Source of the DNA: Poriferisodalis sp965198245
GTDB taxonomy: Bacteria > Actinomycetota > Acidimicrobiia > Acidimicrobiales > Poriferisodalaceae
Direction: 5' to 3'
Length of the DNA stretch: 64,000 bases
NCBI RefSeq assembly: GCF_965198245.1
Contig: NZ_OZ240249.1
Span: 1,550,001 to 1,614,000 of the forward strand
The notes below the pieces were generated by a model that was not told where the DNA came from, did not search any database, and saw only the letters and a program-made list of their open reading frames with translations. The position numbers were made by a program, and so were the translations under genes. Of this stretch, positions 42,501-51,898 are shown piece by piece (within the stretch, counting starts at the first letter, position 1; each line of letters opens with the position of its first letter).

Positions 42501-43781
42501 GTGCAGAGCCCGATCAACCAGGTGCTGTGCGTGACGCCGTCACAGGAGGCGCTTCCGCAGCATCTAGACCAGCAGCCCGATCAGGAGAACAGATCGCTCT
42601 ATCAGGGTCCGTACTACGTGACGCCGGGAGCGCTTCTCGGCACACGCGACGCCGCGCAGAGAGCGATTGATAGGCGCGGCTCGGGGTGCGGGATGGCGGT
42701 GCTCGAGCTCACCGCGCTGATGCTTGCGATCGGTTACTGGGAGAACCCGAACAACTGGCAGGATGTCGTCCGCGACGGGGAGATCGTCGACTACGAGAAT
42801 CAGCGGTTCCCCGCACGGTCGCTGATGACGCTGTCCCGCAGAGACCACGAATGGACTCCCGTCGGTTCCGGCGAGGACAACACGCGCCTGTATTCGTTCA
42901 ACAGCCTGACTGCTGCCCCATCGCGTGCGTTCTGGCATCCCGGTGTGGGGATGTGGCAGATCGACAAGTTCGGCTCGCACGACTTGAACCATGGTCAGCG
43001 TGCGGATACGGCCGGCGGCGGTGAACGGGTCGCCAAGACGCTGTTGGAGCAGTCGTGTGCGCTGTCCGAGAGCGATTTCGAATGGTGGTTGGAGGGCACA
43101 TGGGGCGGTTGCAAGCCCGGCGATACCGATGCGGAACGGCGTGCGGCAAGGAGCCAGTGCCTGAATTCCAAGAATGGGTTGTACATGGCGAGCTGGTCGA
43201 CATCGAGCCGTGAGGATCTGTATGTGCGGGTCACGCCGGAGAACCGGTTCCACACCAGCCGAACCGGCGGCGTGTACCCGAGCTTGCCGTGCCGATTGCG
43301 CGATGACGCCGCAATCGACAACATCGAGGACGGCTGCTACTTCTACGACACTGACAATCCTGAGGGCTTCGCGGCGGACCATGAGCCGAAGTCGGGTCAC
43401 ACGAGCAAGGGTGCCGACGAGGACTGGAAGGCCAAAGACAGCCCTTATGCGGTGCCATTCGTGTCGTTCACCAACGAGTTCGAAGATGGGAGAATGGTGC
43501 GGTTCGCGGTGTTCCCCCAGTCGTTCATGGACGGGCATACCTCTACGTTGATCAAGACTGTGCCGGCACCGAGTGCCGCCGTCCGCGTCTATTCGGGTAC
43601 TGACCTGAACCCGTCGTGGCAGACCGATACCTATAACGGCTGGCGCGTGGAGGTGCACCTCTGCAGGGGTGCAGTCGCGTCGTTCGCGCCAGATTGTGCC
43701 TGGTTGGACGTCAACGCTGCCGGTTCCGAACCGAACAGATTCGTCGACTGGATTGCCCGTATCAGGGCGCAACACCGATGA
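39528..43781 (+). CDS. large secreted multidomain protein, full-length copy 1 (effector-like)
   Basis: A 1417-residue exported protein with an N-terminal hydrophobic segment (about 16-35) ending S-S-A-Q-A-H-D. Residues about 40-250 are His/Cys-rich and include two 45-residue repeats (from 152 and 205: H-T-Y-S-G-S-W-C-H ... T-H-E-A-N-P-C-P-D-D), probably metal binding or disulfide-stabilised. PPC-like beta domains begin at about 258, 598 and 751 (C-x-x-x-L-G-x-L), separated by two repeats opening V-x-I-x-G-L-x-x-A-S (about 383 and 477). Residues 860-997 are nearly identical at DNA level to copy 2. The C-terminal region (998-1417) has A-L-M-L-A-I-G-Y-W-E-N (1061 on) and G-V-G-M-W-Q-I-D-K-F (1139), hinting at a lysozyme/transglycosylase-like core, which is inference. 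Its TGA overlaps the next gene's ATG. Confidence 0.75.
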   Translation: MGVSGSDAPRRGEGWRLWVRLVLAGGVLVGAWWLAEGVLGGSSAQAHDCVDRYGSGAFSYGEAEGANSGHGHFCGVRSTTPTTPTTAPPSNGGVSDPESLTPIDRSGQHSAPHGYWHANHADRSHCGDGDHYYHDRYTRARSCGGASSGSDACVSDRHRHTYSGSWCHPDHTAANGDCRTHRANGTHEANPCPDDSADDDDDDDACVSGRHEHTYSGSWCHLDHTEANGDCRTHRDDGTHEANPCPDDADDDGGGGGCSVALGALGAGTVTRSGTWAAGCTSDNRGSAQVPYRAVRYTFSVAGAATATVGVSSSTDAYVYLTNADRSLSRHDNNSGAHSGDALLSAVTLAAAGYTVEATTAAPRQDGAFTMTLTIADAPDPPPDVVISGLADASATPAAGAATAAASDTFGVTPAGAACSATPPGAAVAPAAGTSRTVTHTVAAGTTVTVTVTCMTSTSTASADARFTADAAPVPDVEIDGLDHASATPDTDSTSAEVTDTFGVTPAAARCSAQATPGTPQVAPATGTSRTVTLDVAAGTTVWVIVICNHRTNRDLAATRFTAHPAPTNTDTDTDTDTTPPAATPTPPTATTTPANSDDCDTPLGALTAATPPTTGTLAATDGCTSTRHPRKTATSTYQARRHTFTLNSPGWVTITLESAATNTQRIDTYLVLLRGHTPDGTGTYITHNDDAQNAAAHGLHWRDSRLVDVFLRPGSYTIEATTYHAHSTNNPARTTGDYDLTVVAVGGAGAACTDDLGTLAAGRYVRTGTVAVVQGCTSSHRGSGTSRPSARWHTFTLDAPAWVDIDLAKANSSSPLDPYLLLLLGHASTGTVLEQDNNSGTATAAQIHGRYLQAGTYTIETTAATHIGVASTGDYTLTVTVPIHGLPQQIDATVDQQTTVNFNYWPTNARIAAESQELAVASSGSGGSHSMMVAPDRARSHTVSVHMNSSTAPRSGTAGAARGATARSSHQAGTTRTFPATVTSSCPTGKVQSPINQVLCVTPSQEALPQHLDQQPDQENRSLYQGPYYVTPGALLGTRDAAQRAIDRRGSGCGMAVLELTALMLAIGYWENPNNWQDVVRDGEIVDYENQRFPARSLMTLSRRDHEWTPVGSGEDNTRLYSFNSLTAAPSRAFWHPGVGMWQIDKFGSHDLNHGQRADTAGGGERVAKTLLEQSCALSESDFEWWLEGTWGGCKPGDTDAERRAARSQCLNSKNGLYMASWSTSSREDLYVRVTPENRFHTSRTGGVYPSLPCRLRDDAAIDNIEDGCYFYDTDNPEGFAADHEPKSGHTSKGADEDWKAKDSPYAVPFVSFTNEFEDGRMVRFAVFPQSFMDGHTSTLIKTVPAPSAAVRVYSGTDLNPSWQTDTYNGWRVEVHLCRGAVASFAPDCAWLDVNAAGSEPNRFVDWIARIRAQHR
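42105..42518 (+). repeat. near-identical segment shared with 46084-46497
   Basis: 414 bp match the second cassette (offset 3979 bp) with about 6 differences (about 98.6%), while flanking sequence is clearly diverged. In protein terms this is the end of the last PPC-like domain plus a Ser/Thr/Ala-rich linker up to the start of the diverged C-terminal domain. Such conservation exactly before a variable C-terminus is expected for a recombination anchor or recent gene conversion. Confidence 0.85.
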
Positions 43782-45436
43782 GCGCTCGGCGGGATACGTG
43801 TGCGGGCCGAAGGATGGTCTTGGGGGGCCTCGTCGCCGCATTGTGGCTGGGAGGATGCTCATGGGATGGTGGCCGGGCCGAGTCCCCCCCGAACAGTTCC
43901 AGACTCGCCGCGGTGACGTCTCTACAGAGGAGCGTCGCGCCCCAAACTGAACCCACCGCAACCACACAGGCGGGACTTCGGGTTATCCGAGTGGGGCCGC
44001 TGACGCCGGGCGAGCCTGAGCTGCTCACGAGGCCCACGCTGAAACTTGTCCCGCGGTGGTTTGACATCGCCGACGGCCCTGAATCACAGCCGCGCTGGTC
44101 CCAATCGCATTGGACGCCGAGACCCGCAGCGCAGCCGCTCTCGCCGGGGCAAACATCAGGAACCAGATTCGGCGCAGCAGAGACTGACTCCCCCGGAGCA
44201 TTGTGGGAGGGAGGGAGCTTCTACGAGGTCGATTACTGGCTGAGAGGCGAGTTGTTGGACCTGTGCGTGCTGGACGAGGCGATCCGGTGGGCGTCGCACG
44301 GGAGCTCGGTGATCAGCCCCGATGCGATGCTCGAAGCACAACGCGAACGACAATGGCTGGGCTGTGACGGCACCGGGCTCTACGACCCGATCACGACGGC
44401 ACGCTTCGTGGCATACAGCTACGACGACCGCGGTTATTTCGAAACCCGCGAGGAGGCCGAAGCGTACCTGCGGCGCGCCGACGCGGCCTACGAGTGGCAG
44501 TTCAGCAATCACCCGCCGCCTGACGCGCACCGGCTCGGACAGCTCATTGAGGTCTTCGGCCCGTTTCACAGCGGCATTCCCAGAGTTCCGCAGCGCTACT
44601 CAATTGAGTATTCCGATGCGGCTATACCCGTGGACGAGGTCGTCGTGCTGCCCGGATCGCTCAGCGTGCGTGACGGTGTGCTGAGGGGTCTCGTGCGCAA
44701 CTGGTCTCCGCGACTGTTCGCGTTCAACGTGACCGTGACCACCGCGGACCACGTCTGGCGTTGGCCGCTGTCGATCCAGCCCGGGGAGACGGCCCCGTTC
44801 GAGTTCAAGAATTGGAACGGCCCAGTCGATCCCCAATTGGCCCGCTACGAGGTGTCCGCCGAGATGTCCCCCGATGTCGACCTCTCACGCAGTTTCGAGA
44901 TCGTAGGCGGCGACTTCGTCGTACTCCTCGAGTCAATCAATTTCGAGTACTTGCCTCCGGAACTGGTCGAAACCTTCCCCGCCGGCATCGACTACCTGCC
45001 GCTGTACGTAGTTCGGCCCGCCCTGTATGCGTCAGCAGAATCGCGCGAGTCCTTGGACTCCGAGCCGGACTCTCATCGGTCAGCTGGGAACGCCGCGTCC
45101 GACCTATCCCAATTCGAGATGAGCGCTTGGCGAGCACGCTTCGACAGCCAAGGGAGGATCACCGACATCGAGCCGCTGCGACCGTTCTGGTACCCGCCGA
45201 TCATGTATCTCGATGGCATCGGCGACGACCGGAGATCTGTAGACACATACGACTTCAATCACGATGGATGGCCGAATATTGTGCTCCCGGGCGATCCCGC
45301 CATGTACTCGACAGGCGACGAGCACGATTCGCAGGGGCTATTCGGTCGCGCAGACAACCCCCTTTCCCACGCCGACTCAGGGATGATGCTGTGGATCGGC
45401 GGCGCTCATCGTTCGCAGAGGGGATCCGAATCTTGA
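43778..45436 (+). CDS. lipoprotein 1, partner of the secreted protein (immunity-like candidate)
   Basis: A 552-residue protein with lipobox L-W-L-G-G-C-S near residue 28. Start ATG 43778 overlaps the preceding TGA (ATGA). The mature part contains a region around E-L-L-D-L-C-V-L-D-E-A and a beta-sandwich-like module about 285-345 with S-L-S-V-R-D-G-V-L-R-G-L-V-R-N-W-S and W-P-L-S-I-Q-P-G-E-T-A-P-F-E-F, resembling FxLYD-type extracellular domains. Two further homologues (47806, 50372) share this layout. Each sits directly behind a copy of the large protein, so a cognate surface-anchored partner or immunity role is inferred. No known family is recognised. Confidence 0.7.
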   Translation: MSARRDTCAGRRMVLGGLVAALWLGGCSWDGGRAESPPNSSRLAAVTSLQRSVAPQTEPTATTQAGLRVIRVGPLTPGEPELLTRPTLKLVPRWFDIADGPESQPRWSQSHWTPRPAAQPLSPGQTSGTRFGAAETDSPGALWEGGSFYEVDYWLRGELLDLCVLDEAIRWASHGSSVISPDAMLEAQRERQWLGCDGTGLYDPITTARFVAYSYDDRGYFETREEAEAYLRRADAAYEWQFSNHPPPDAHRLGQLIEVFGPFHSGIPRVPQRYSIEYSDAAIPVDEVVVLPGSLSVRDGVLRGLVRNWSPRLFAFNVTVTTADHVWRWPLSIQPGETAPFEFKNWNGPVDPQLARYEVSAEMSPDVDLSRSFEIVGGDFVVLLESINFEYLPPELVETFPAGIDYLPLYVVRPALYASAESRESLDSEPDSHRSAGNAASDLSQFEMSAWRARFDSQGRITDIEPLRPFWYPPIMYLDGIGDDRRSVDTYDFNHDGWPNIVLPGDPAMYSTGDEHDSQGLFGRADNPLSHADSGMMLWIGGAHRSQRGSES

Positions 45437-47809
45437 GTTCGTCGAGCCGTTACGCGCGTCGTCATGGCTTCACGGTGTCGTCCCCGTTGCGGGTGCAGAT
45501 CGATCTGGCGTCCGCAGCGACCAACACCAGCCGGCTCGACACCTATCTGTTGCTGCTGGAGGGCCGCAGCGGCGACGGGACGGGCGCCGTGTTGGGCCGC
45601 AACGACGATGTCGGCTCCGGGCACGGCACTCACCGCTACAACTCGCGGCTGTCGGGCGTGGAGCTCGCGCCGGGGGACTACACCATCGAGGCCACCACCT
45701 ACGGCAGCCGCCGCACCGGCGACTACACCCTCACCGCGGTCGCTGTCGGGGGCGCCGGCGCGGCATGCACCGACCATCTGGGCACCCTCGCAGCAGGCCG
45801 ACACACCGCCGCCGGGACCGTCGCCGCCGTGCAGGGATGCACCTCGACCCATCGCGGCAGCCAAACCAGCCGGCCGTCTGCGCGCTGGCACACCTTCACC
45901 CTCGACGCGCCCGCATGGATCGACATCGACCTCGCCAAAGCCAACAGCAGCCCACTGGACCCCTACCTGCTGCTCCTGTCGGGACACCAGAACACCGGCG
46001 CGGTCCTGCACCACGACGACAACAACGGCACCGCCACCGCAGCCCAGATCCACGACAAGTATCTCGAAGCCGGCGACTATGCCATCGAGACCACCGCCGC
46101 GACGCACACCGGGGTCGCCAGCACCGGCGACTACACCTTGACAGTCACCGTGCCCATCCACGGACTCCCACAACAAATCGACGCCACCGTCGATGAGCAG
46201 ACCACCGTCAACTTCAACTACTGGCCCACCAACGCGCGCATCGCGGCGGAGTCGCAGGAGCTGGCGGTGGCTTCTTCTGGCAGCGGCGGCAGCCACAGCA
46301 TGATGGTGGCCCCCGACCGGGCGCGCAGCCACGCCGTGTCAGTTCACATGAACTCCTCAACGGCACCGAGAAGCGGCACAGCAGGCGCTGCGCGGGGCGC
46401 GACAGCACGCAGCTCCCACCAGGCCGGCACGACGAGAACGTTCCCGGCAACTGTCACAAGCTCATGCCCGACCGGCAAGGTGCAGAGCCCGATCAACGAA
46501 GTTCTGTGCGTCGTGCCCTCGAGCGATCCGGACCCAAGACTGGACGACGTCGACGAGGAGCCCGTCTACAACCAGGCGACAGACACCTATGCGTTCTACG
46601 ACGGTCCGTTCGAGGTGACGGTGGGCGCGCTGCTGGGCACAGTCGATGCCGCCCAGGCCGCGATCGACGCCCGTCGCGGGCAGCCCTGCCCACCGGGATC
46701 GTCGATGGGGGTGCACGAGCTAGCGGCATTGATGCTCGCGATCGGATTCTGGGAGAACCCGAATTCCCAGTACACGACGATCAGCGGACACCGCGAGCGG
46801 GCCAACATGCGGTTCCCGGCGCGGTCGCTGATGACCCTGTCCCGCAAGGACCACTCTTGGACTGCGCTGCAGGATCCAGCGACCGAGGACAATAACCGCC
46901 TCCTATTCCTACGACGACCGGTTCACGGCGCCTTCGCGTGCGTTCTGGCATCCCGGTGTGGGGATGTGGCAGATCGACAAGTTCAACTCGCCCGATCTGA
47001 ACCACGGCCAGCGCGCGGACACCGGGTTCGGCGGGCGACGGGTCGCCGAGAGGCTGCTTGAGGAGTCCTGCGGCCTCACCCATGGCAACCAGCGCAGAGG
47101 CAGCTTCGAGTACTGGCTCGAGGGCACGTGGAAGGCTTGCCAACCGAGCAGCGGCCGCACCACCACGAAGAGCCAGTGCCTCAGGTCGAAGGAGAACATC
47201 TGGATGAACAGCGGGACCCGCGACGACCTGTTCGTCACTGTGCGCGACAACTTCCGCCACACGAGTCTCACCGGCGGGGCGGAGCTGTTCGAGTGCAAGT
47301 GGTACGTCGGCAGCGTCACCGAGGACATCGACCACGGGTTCGATCCAGACGACTCGGCGACAAGCGAGTACGAGGAGCTCGATGGGAAGTGCTATTTCTA
47401 CGACACCGACAACCCGGAGGGGTCGGTGCACGACTACGCGCCGTTGGGCGGTGACGTGCAGCGTCGACCGGGTCCGGCAACGAATTCGAGCAGCCCCTAC
47501 GCGGCGCCGTTCATCTCGTTCACCGACGACAGCGTCCGGTTCGCGGTGTTCCCTGCGTCGCTGCTGGACGGGCACTCATCGACGCCGGTAAAGACCGTGC
47601 CCGACGACGTGTTGGTCCGCACTCATGCGGGCACCGTCGCGGACCCGTCTTGGCACACCGACGACTACAAGGGCAAGGACTTGCGGCTGAGGCTATGCCG
47701 GGTGGGCGCGCTGTTCGCGCCTGCGCAGTGTTCGTGGGTGAGCGTGACAGCGGACGGCTCGACGCAAGCGGGAAGCTTCGCGTCGTGGATCGCCGCCGCG
47801 AGAAGATGA
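45433..47809 (+). pseudogene. second cassette: N-terminally truncated, frameshifted homologue of the large secreted protein
   Basis: It opens at TTG 45433, overlapping lipoprotein 1's TGA (TTGA). It begins in the middle of a PPC-like domain (S-R-Y-A-R-R-H-G-F-T-V), with no signal peptide and no His/Cys-rich part. It then carries one full PPC-like domain, the near-identical anchor (46084-46497) and a diverged C-terminal domain (A-L-M-L-A-I-G-F-W-E-N ... G-V-G-M-W-Q-I-D-K-F). One extra C at about 46902-46903 shifts the frame; restoring it continues copy-1-like sequence to TGA 47809. It is either a dead gene or a silent cassette that supplies a C-terminus by recombination. Confidence 0.75.
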
Positions 47810-49407
47810 CCATGATGGCGAAGGCTGCGCGCATGCGGATGCGCCTCAGGCTGGCGGCGCTGGCGGTGCTGGCAGCGGGCGGGGTGCTGTGGGGATGCAC
47901 CGGCAACGAGGATCCAGCGCCGCTGCCAGCCACGACGGCGCTGCCTCCGTCGACCAGCCAGCCCGCCACTGCTGGGCCAAAGGCCGCAGCCGACGCAGTG
48001 GACGCCGGCGACTCGACGGTCCTCACCGCCCCGGCCGAGACCGTTCCCGCGGTGCCATCGCAGACTGTGTCGATTTCCGGCGGGTCCGGGCCCGCCGGAT
48101 GGGTCGAGGAAACCGGCTGGGCCGAGGCGAGCCGCTTCGCGGGCTCGCAGTTTCGGCCGCTGCCCGCACCAGAACCGCTGAGACCAGCGCAGCGCGACGG
48201 AACACGCATCGGTGCCAGTCCCCTGGACGTCCCAGGAGCGCTGTGGCGCGGCCCTTTCGACCGCGACCTGAACAGCGTGGAGCGCCGCCCGGTCTATGAC
48301 ATGTGCGATCTCGAAGACGCAGCCTCTAAGAAGACCTACGGCGGGCGGTGGCGGCTGGAGCCCCGCATGGTCGGCGAAATTCAGGAATATCAGGATGAGC
48401 TGGACTGCGACGGAGACGGCGTCAGGGGCCCGCTGATCCACGGCTACGAGCGGGGCAGATACCTCTATGTCAACCGGGGCTTCGACACTCGAGAGGAGGC
48501 CGAGGCATACAGGGAGCGCCACGAGCGGCGGCTGCCGCACCGCAACTCGCACACGCTGCCGCCGGGAGCTGAGCCGCTGGGCCTGAACCTGTGCTCGCGT
48601 GTGCCATGCTCGATGCACTCGCGGCGCTGGCTCGCGATCGAATACTCCAGCGCCGATGACCCGTTAGACGAGGTGCGGGTGCTGGCTGGCTCGCTGAGCG
48701 TCCGCGACGGGGTGCTGCGCGGGCTGGTGCGCAACTGGTCACGGGACCTGTGGGCGTACCGGGTCACCGTCACCGCCGGAGAACGGACGTGGGAGTGGCC
48801 GCTGTCGATGCAGCCAGGCGAGGCCGCACCGTTCGAGATCGAGAAGTGGATGGGCGTCAACGATCCGCTGCTTGTCCATTATGCGGTGGCGGCCCAGATG
48901 TCGCCTGACGTCGACCGGTCCCGCTACCTGTCATTCGTCGAGTACGACGCCGGATTGACCTCGGACGAATTCCGCGAATACCTGCCCCGCGAGGTCATCG
49001 ACGGTCTGCCTGCAGGCACCGCAGTGGTGGCCTACTCCGGTGTCGGGCAGGCATTCCCCCACCGTTTCAACTCCCATCCGTCCTTCGCCCGGATCGACCC
49101 GGACTGGGCAGCAGAAGGAGAACCGCCGATCGAGCTGCCCCTAATCGAGTTCGAGCCCCGCGTCTACACCGCCAGGTTCGACCTCGACGGCACCGTCGCC
49201 GAAGTAGGCAAGCTCACGCCCATCCGTAGCCATGTCTATCACCCCGAAGGCACCATCGACCCCACGCCCTATATCGACCCCACGCCCTATGTCGTGAAGC
49301 GGGTCGTGCTGGACTCCAATAGGTACAGGTACTTCGGGTTCGTGGTCGTCGGCGCGCCCGGGTACAAGTGGGCCGGCGGTGCGGACACCGCGCCTGCTCT
49401 TGAGTGA
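47806..49407 (+). CDS. lipoprotein 2 (homologue of lipoprotein 1)
   Basis: A 533-residue lipoprotein: signal R-L-R-L-A-A-L-A-V-L-A-A-G-G-V-L-W-G-C, Pro/Thr/Ala-rich spacer, then the family regions V-Y-D-M-C-D-L-E-D, G-S-L-S-V-R-D-G-V-L-R-G-L-V-R-N-W-S, W-P-L-S-M-Q-P-G-E-A-A-P-F-E-I and A-A-Q-M-S-P-D-V-D-R-S-R. It starts ATG 47806 (ATGA overlap with cassette 2). It is clearly diverged from lipoprotein 1, in step with the diverged C-terminal domain in front of it. Confidence 0.7.
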   Translation: MTMMAKAARMRMRLRLAALAVLAAGGVLWGCTGNEDPAPLPATTALPPSTSQPATAGPKAAADAVDAGDSTVLTAPAETVPAVPSQTVSISGGSGPAGWVEETGWAEASRFAGSQFRPLPAPEPLRPAQRDGTRIGASPLDVPGALWRGPFDRDLNSVERRPVYDMCDLEDAASKKTYGGRWRLEPRMVGEIQEYQDELDCDGDGVRGPLIHGYERGRYLYVNRGFDTREEAEAYRERHERRLPHRNSHTLPPGAEPLGLNLCSRVPCSMHSRRWLAIEYSSADDPLDEVRVLAGSLSVRDGVLRGLVRNWSRDLWAYRVTVTAGERTWEWPLSMQPGEAAPFEIEKWMGVNDPLLVHYAVAAQMSPDVDRSRYLSFVEYDAGLTSDEFREYLPREVIDGLPAGTAVVAYSGVGQAFPHRFNSHPSFARIDPDWAAEGEPPIELPLIEFEPRVYTARFDLDGTVAEVGKLTPIRSHVYHPEGTIDPTPYIDPTPYVVKRVVLDSNRYRYFGFVVVGAPGYKWAGGADTAPALE

Positions 49408-50375
49408 CGCTGCTGGAATGCCAATGGTGTCGGCTGGTGTGGGTTCTGGTGAGCGAGTCGCCAGCCTGGGTGTAGCTGTGGAGTCGTATGCGGATGTGAC
49501 GGTGTCGTGTTCTCATGACGGCCACGCGGATTGTATCGACGACGTGTTCGCGACGCTGCCGGTGGTGTCAGTCTCGGGCTTCGAGGGCCGAGCGGGCCAA
49601 CACGTACGAGGGAGGAAGGTACGTCGCGTGCAAGCTGCTCAAAACGCTGTGCCCCGATGGCGTGTCCGATGCGTCGATCGACACGGCATTGGGTCCATGG
49701 CTGGCGTGCAAAGTCGAGCAGGACGACGGCTCGTTCACCTTCCCGTGCCGGGACAACTCCTATGACAACATTTTCGACCCCGGCACCGACGAGCTGTATG
49801 TGACGACCCGGGACTACCTGGGCAGCGCGTTCGGGCCTTCGGTGGGATACGGGGACGCCACGGATATCTCAGGAGGGCTGATCAGCACCCGGTGCCGCTG
49901 GGGCCAATTAGGGGTGCCGTTGGGCTGCAAGGTCTATGACGTGAGCAACCGCGAGGGCGAGATGCAGGTGTTCTCCACCGACGGCCGCATCGTCCGCGAG
50001 CCGAACGGTGATATTGACGCCGAGCGCAGCAACAGCCCGCTGGCTGCGGGTTTCATCTCCTTCACCGACAACAATCTCGAACAGAAGTTCGTCGTGTTCC
50101 CCGCGTCGAACCTGTCCGACTCGTCGAGCACGTGGATACGTGCCGTCCCTGACGGTCAGCACGCGCGTGAAGCGGGCTCTGGGTGGCAGCAGACCGATTA
50201 CGCCGTGAGCGGACGGCCCGGCCTGGTGCTGTACGTGGAGGTGTGCGGCACCCAGCAGCACAACCGGTTCGAACGCCGATGCGCATGGGTCAGCGTCAAC
50301 GGCAGCGGCTTTCTGGGCCAGCTCGACACCGTGGGGTGGACTAACCGCACTGACGAACTGCCGCGAGCGCCATGA
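49400..50375 (+). pseudogene. third cassette: heavily deleted homologue of the large secreted protein
   Basis: It begins near TTG 49400 (overlapping the end of lipoprotein 2) with one repeat of the V-x-I-x-G-L type (V-A-S-L-G-V-A-V-E-S-Y-A-D-V-T-V, then V-S-V-S-G-F-E-G-R). At about 49600 the frame changes and only the last part of the C-terminal domain follows (Y-E-G-G-R-Y-V-A-C-K ... P-L-A-A-G-F-I-S-F-T-D ... R-C-A-W-V-S-V-N-G-S-G), ending at TGA 50373-50375. PPC-like domains, anchor and the lysozyme-like core are missing. Confidence 0.65.
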
Positions 50376-51898
50376 CCCAGGAGCGGCGCCGTCTCGCCGC
50401 AGCGGCGCTGTGCGCCGGTGTGATGCTGACTGGGGGATGCAGCAGCGTGGATGCCTCCGACTCGCCGTCGCGGGTCACTGTCGGGCCGGCGACCGCACCC
50501 GCAGCGACAGCATCGCCGGCGGCGCCGGCCGCCCTGACGACGACTCAGGGCATGACTGTAGCGGAGACCCCGCAGCGAGCCGCGGCGAGCGGCACCTCGT
50601 CGGCGGCCGATGCGGCGGCCGGGTTGAGAGTAGCCCGGAGCGATCCGTTCTGGATCGGCAACCTGCACACGAGATTCGATCCGGGTCGGCTGGCGGATCT
50701 CGCGGACCTGCGGGTGCTCCCCGCGAAGGGCGAGCCGCTCGGCCCGCTGCGCGATGGTCCTCGGCGGGACCTCCTGCCTGCTGCCGAACTGGTGCTCAAC
50801 CGGGTGTTCGACATGTGCGACACCGAGGACCTGCTCGCCGAGGCTCGCCTCGACGGGCCCCATGTAGCGCCGACGCTGCTGTTCCGCGAGTTCATCCCGA
50901 TGATGGTGCAGCAGCGGGGGCTGATGGGCTGCGGGGACCCCGACCCCGAACCCGGCGAGTACGAGCCGCGCTGGGCGCTGTGGGGCAGCGGCGGAGCGGT
51001 GAGGTGGTACGACACGCCCGAGCAGGCACGCGACGCGATCGCGCGCCGCGAAACAGCTGCCGAGGAGCGACTTGCGCATTCCCTGCCACGCGGCGAGAAC
51101 GCGCCGGGAATCGACAAGCTATTCACCAGCGACGTCGTGCTGCTCGTTCCCGATCAGGCCGCGGACGAGCTGCGAGTGGAATCCGGGACGGTGTCGGTGA
51201 TCGATGGGGTGGTGCGCGGCCTGGTGCGTAACCGGTCACGGGAGCTGTGGGCGTACGGCGTGAGCGTCACCATCGGCAACGGCACCTGGCACTGGCCGCT
51301 GTCGATCCAGCCCGGCGAGATCGCCCCCTTCGAAATCGAAGGCTGGACCGGCGAGCAGCCAGACCCCACTCAGTTCAGCATCAAAGCGGAGTTCTCACCC
51401 GAGATCGACATCTCACGCGCCTGGTTCGCAGCCAGCTCGCCGGGAGTGCGCCGGCTAACGCCGGCATGGCTCCGGTCCGACGGCTATCCCGCCGAGCTGT
51501 ACGAGTCGCTCCCCGATGAAGAAGTCGTCATGCTGCACGGCTTCGCGAGAGCCCAATACGAGTTCCCGCAACTCATGATCCAAAAGATCAGTCATCCCAG
51601 CCTCGCCGAGGTCGCGCATTTCGTTACTGTGCCCGACCTGCGCGGCTACGCCGCGCTCGTCCCGGCAGGCGAGCTTGGACCGATCGTCGATGTGGTCCGC
51701 ATTCCCCTCTATGCCCACTACTACTTCCCCGGCTTCGACCAGGCGCGCTACATCGAGACATCCCGCTATCCCTTTCCCCGTGTCGAGAACGCGAGACGAT
51801 GGAGTTCCTTCAAAGTCAACTGGGCCTTCCACCTGCCCGGCCGGACGCAGGCGCGAGTATGGGTCGGCGGTGCACACCCTCCGAATCACGAAGACTGA
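50372..51898 (+). CDS. lipoprotein 3 (homologue of lipoproteins 1 and 2)
   Basis: A 508-residue lipoprotein with lipobox L-T-G-G-C, an Ala/Thr/Pro-rich spacer, V-F-D-M-C-D-T-E-D, then V-S-V-I-D-G-V-V-R-G-L-V-R-N-R-S and W-P-L-S-I-Q-P-G-E-I-A-P-F-E-I and E-F-S-P-E-I-D-I-S-R. Start ATG 50372 overlaps the previous TGA (ATGA). Its partner in front is the third, deleted cassette, yet this gene is intact. Confidence 0.7.
   Translation: MTQERRRLAAAALCAGVMLTGGCSSVDASDSPSRVTVGPATAPAATASPAAPAALTTTQGMTVAETPQRAAASGTSSAADAAAGLRVARSDPFWIGNLHTRFDPGRLADLADLRVLPAKGEPLGPLRDGPRRDLLPAAELVLNRVFDMCDTEDLLAEARLDGPHVAPTLLFREFIPMMVQQRGLMGCGDPDPEPGEYEPRWALWGSGGAVRWYDTPEQARDAIARRETAAEERLAHSLPRGENAPGIDKLFTSDVVLLVPDQAADELRVESGTVSVIDGVVRGLVRNRSRELWAYGVSVTIGNGTWHWPLSIQPGEIAPFEIEGWTGEQPDPTQFSIKAEFSPEIDISRAWFAASSPGVRRLTPAWLRSDGYPAELYESLPDEEVVMLHGFARAQYEFPQLMIQKISHPSLAEVAHFVTVPDLRGYAALVPAGELGPIVDVVRIPLYAHYYFPGFDQARYIETSRYPFPRVENARRWSSFKVNWAFHLPGRTQARVWVGGAHPPNHED

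Noticed and set aside
40259..42670. 803-codon Arg/His-rich frame inside the large secreted gene.
   Set aside because: Out-of-frame shadow of 39528-43781, with low-complexity composition typical of GC-driven frames.
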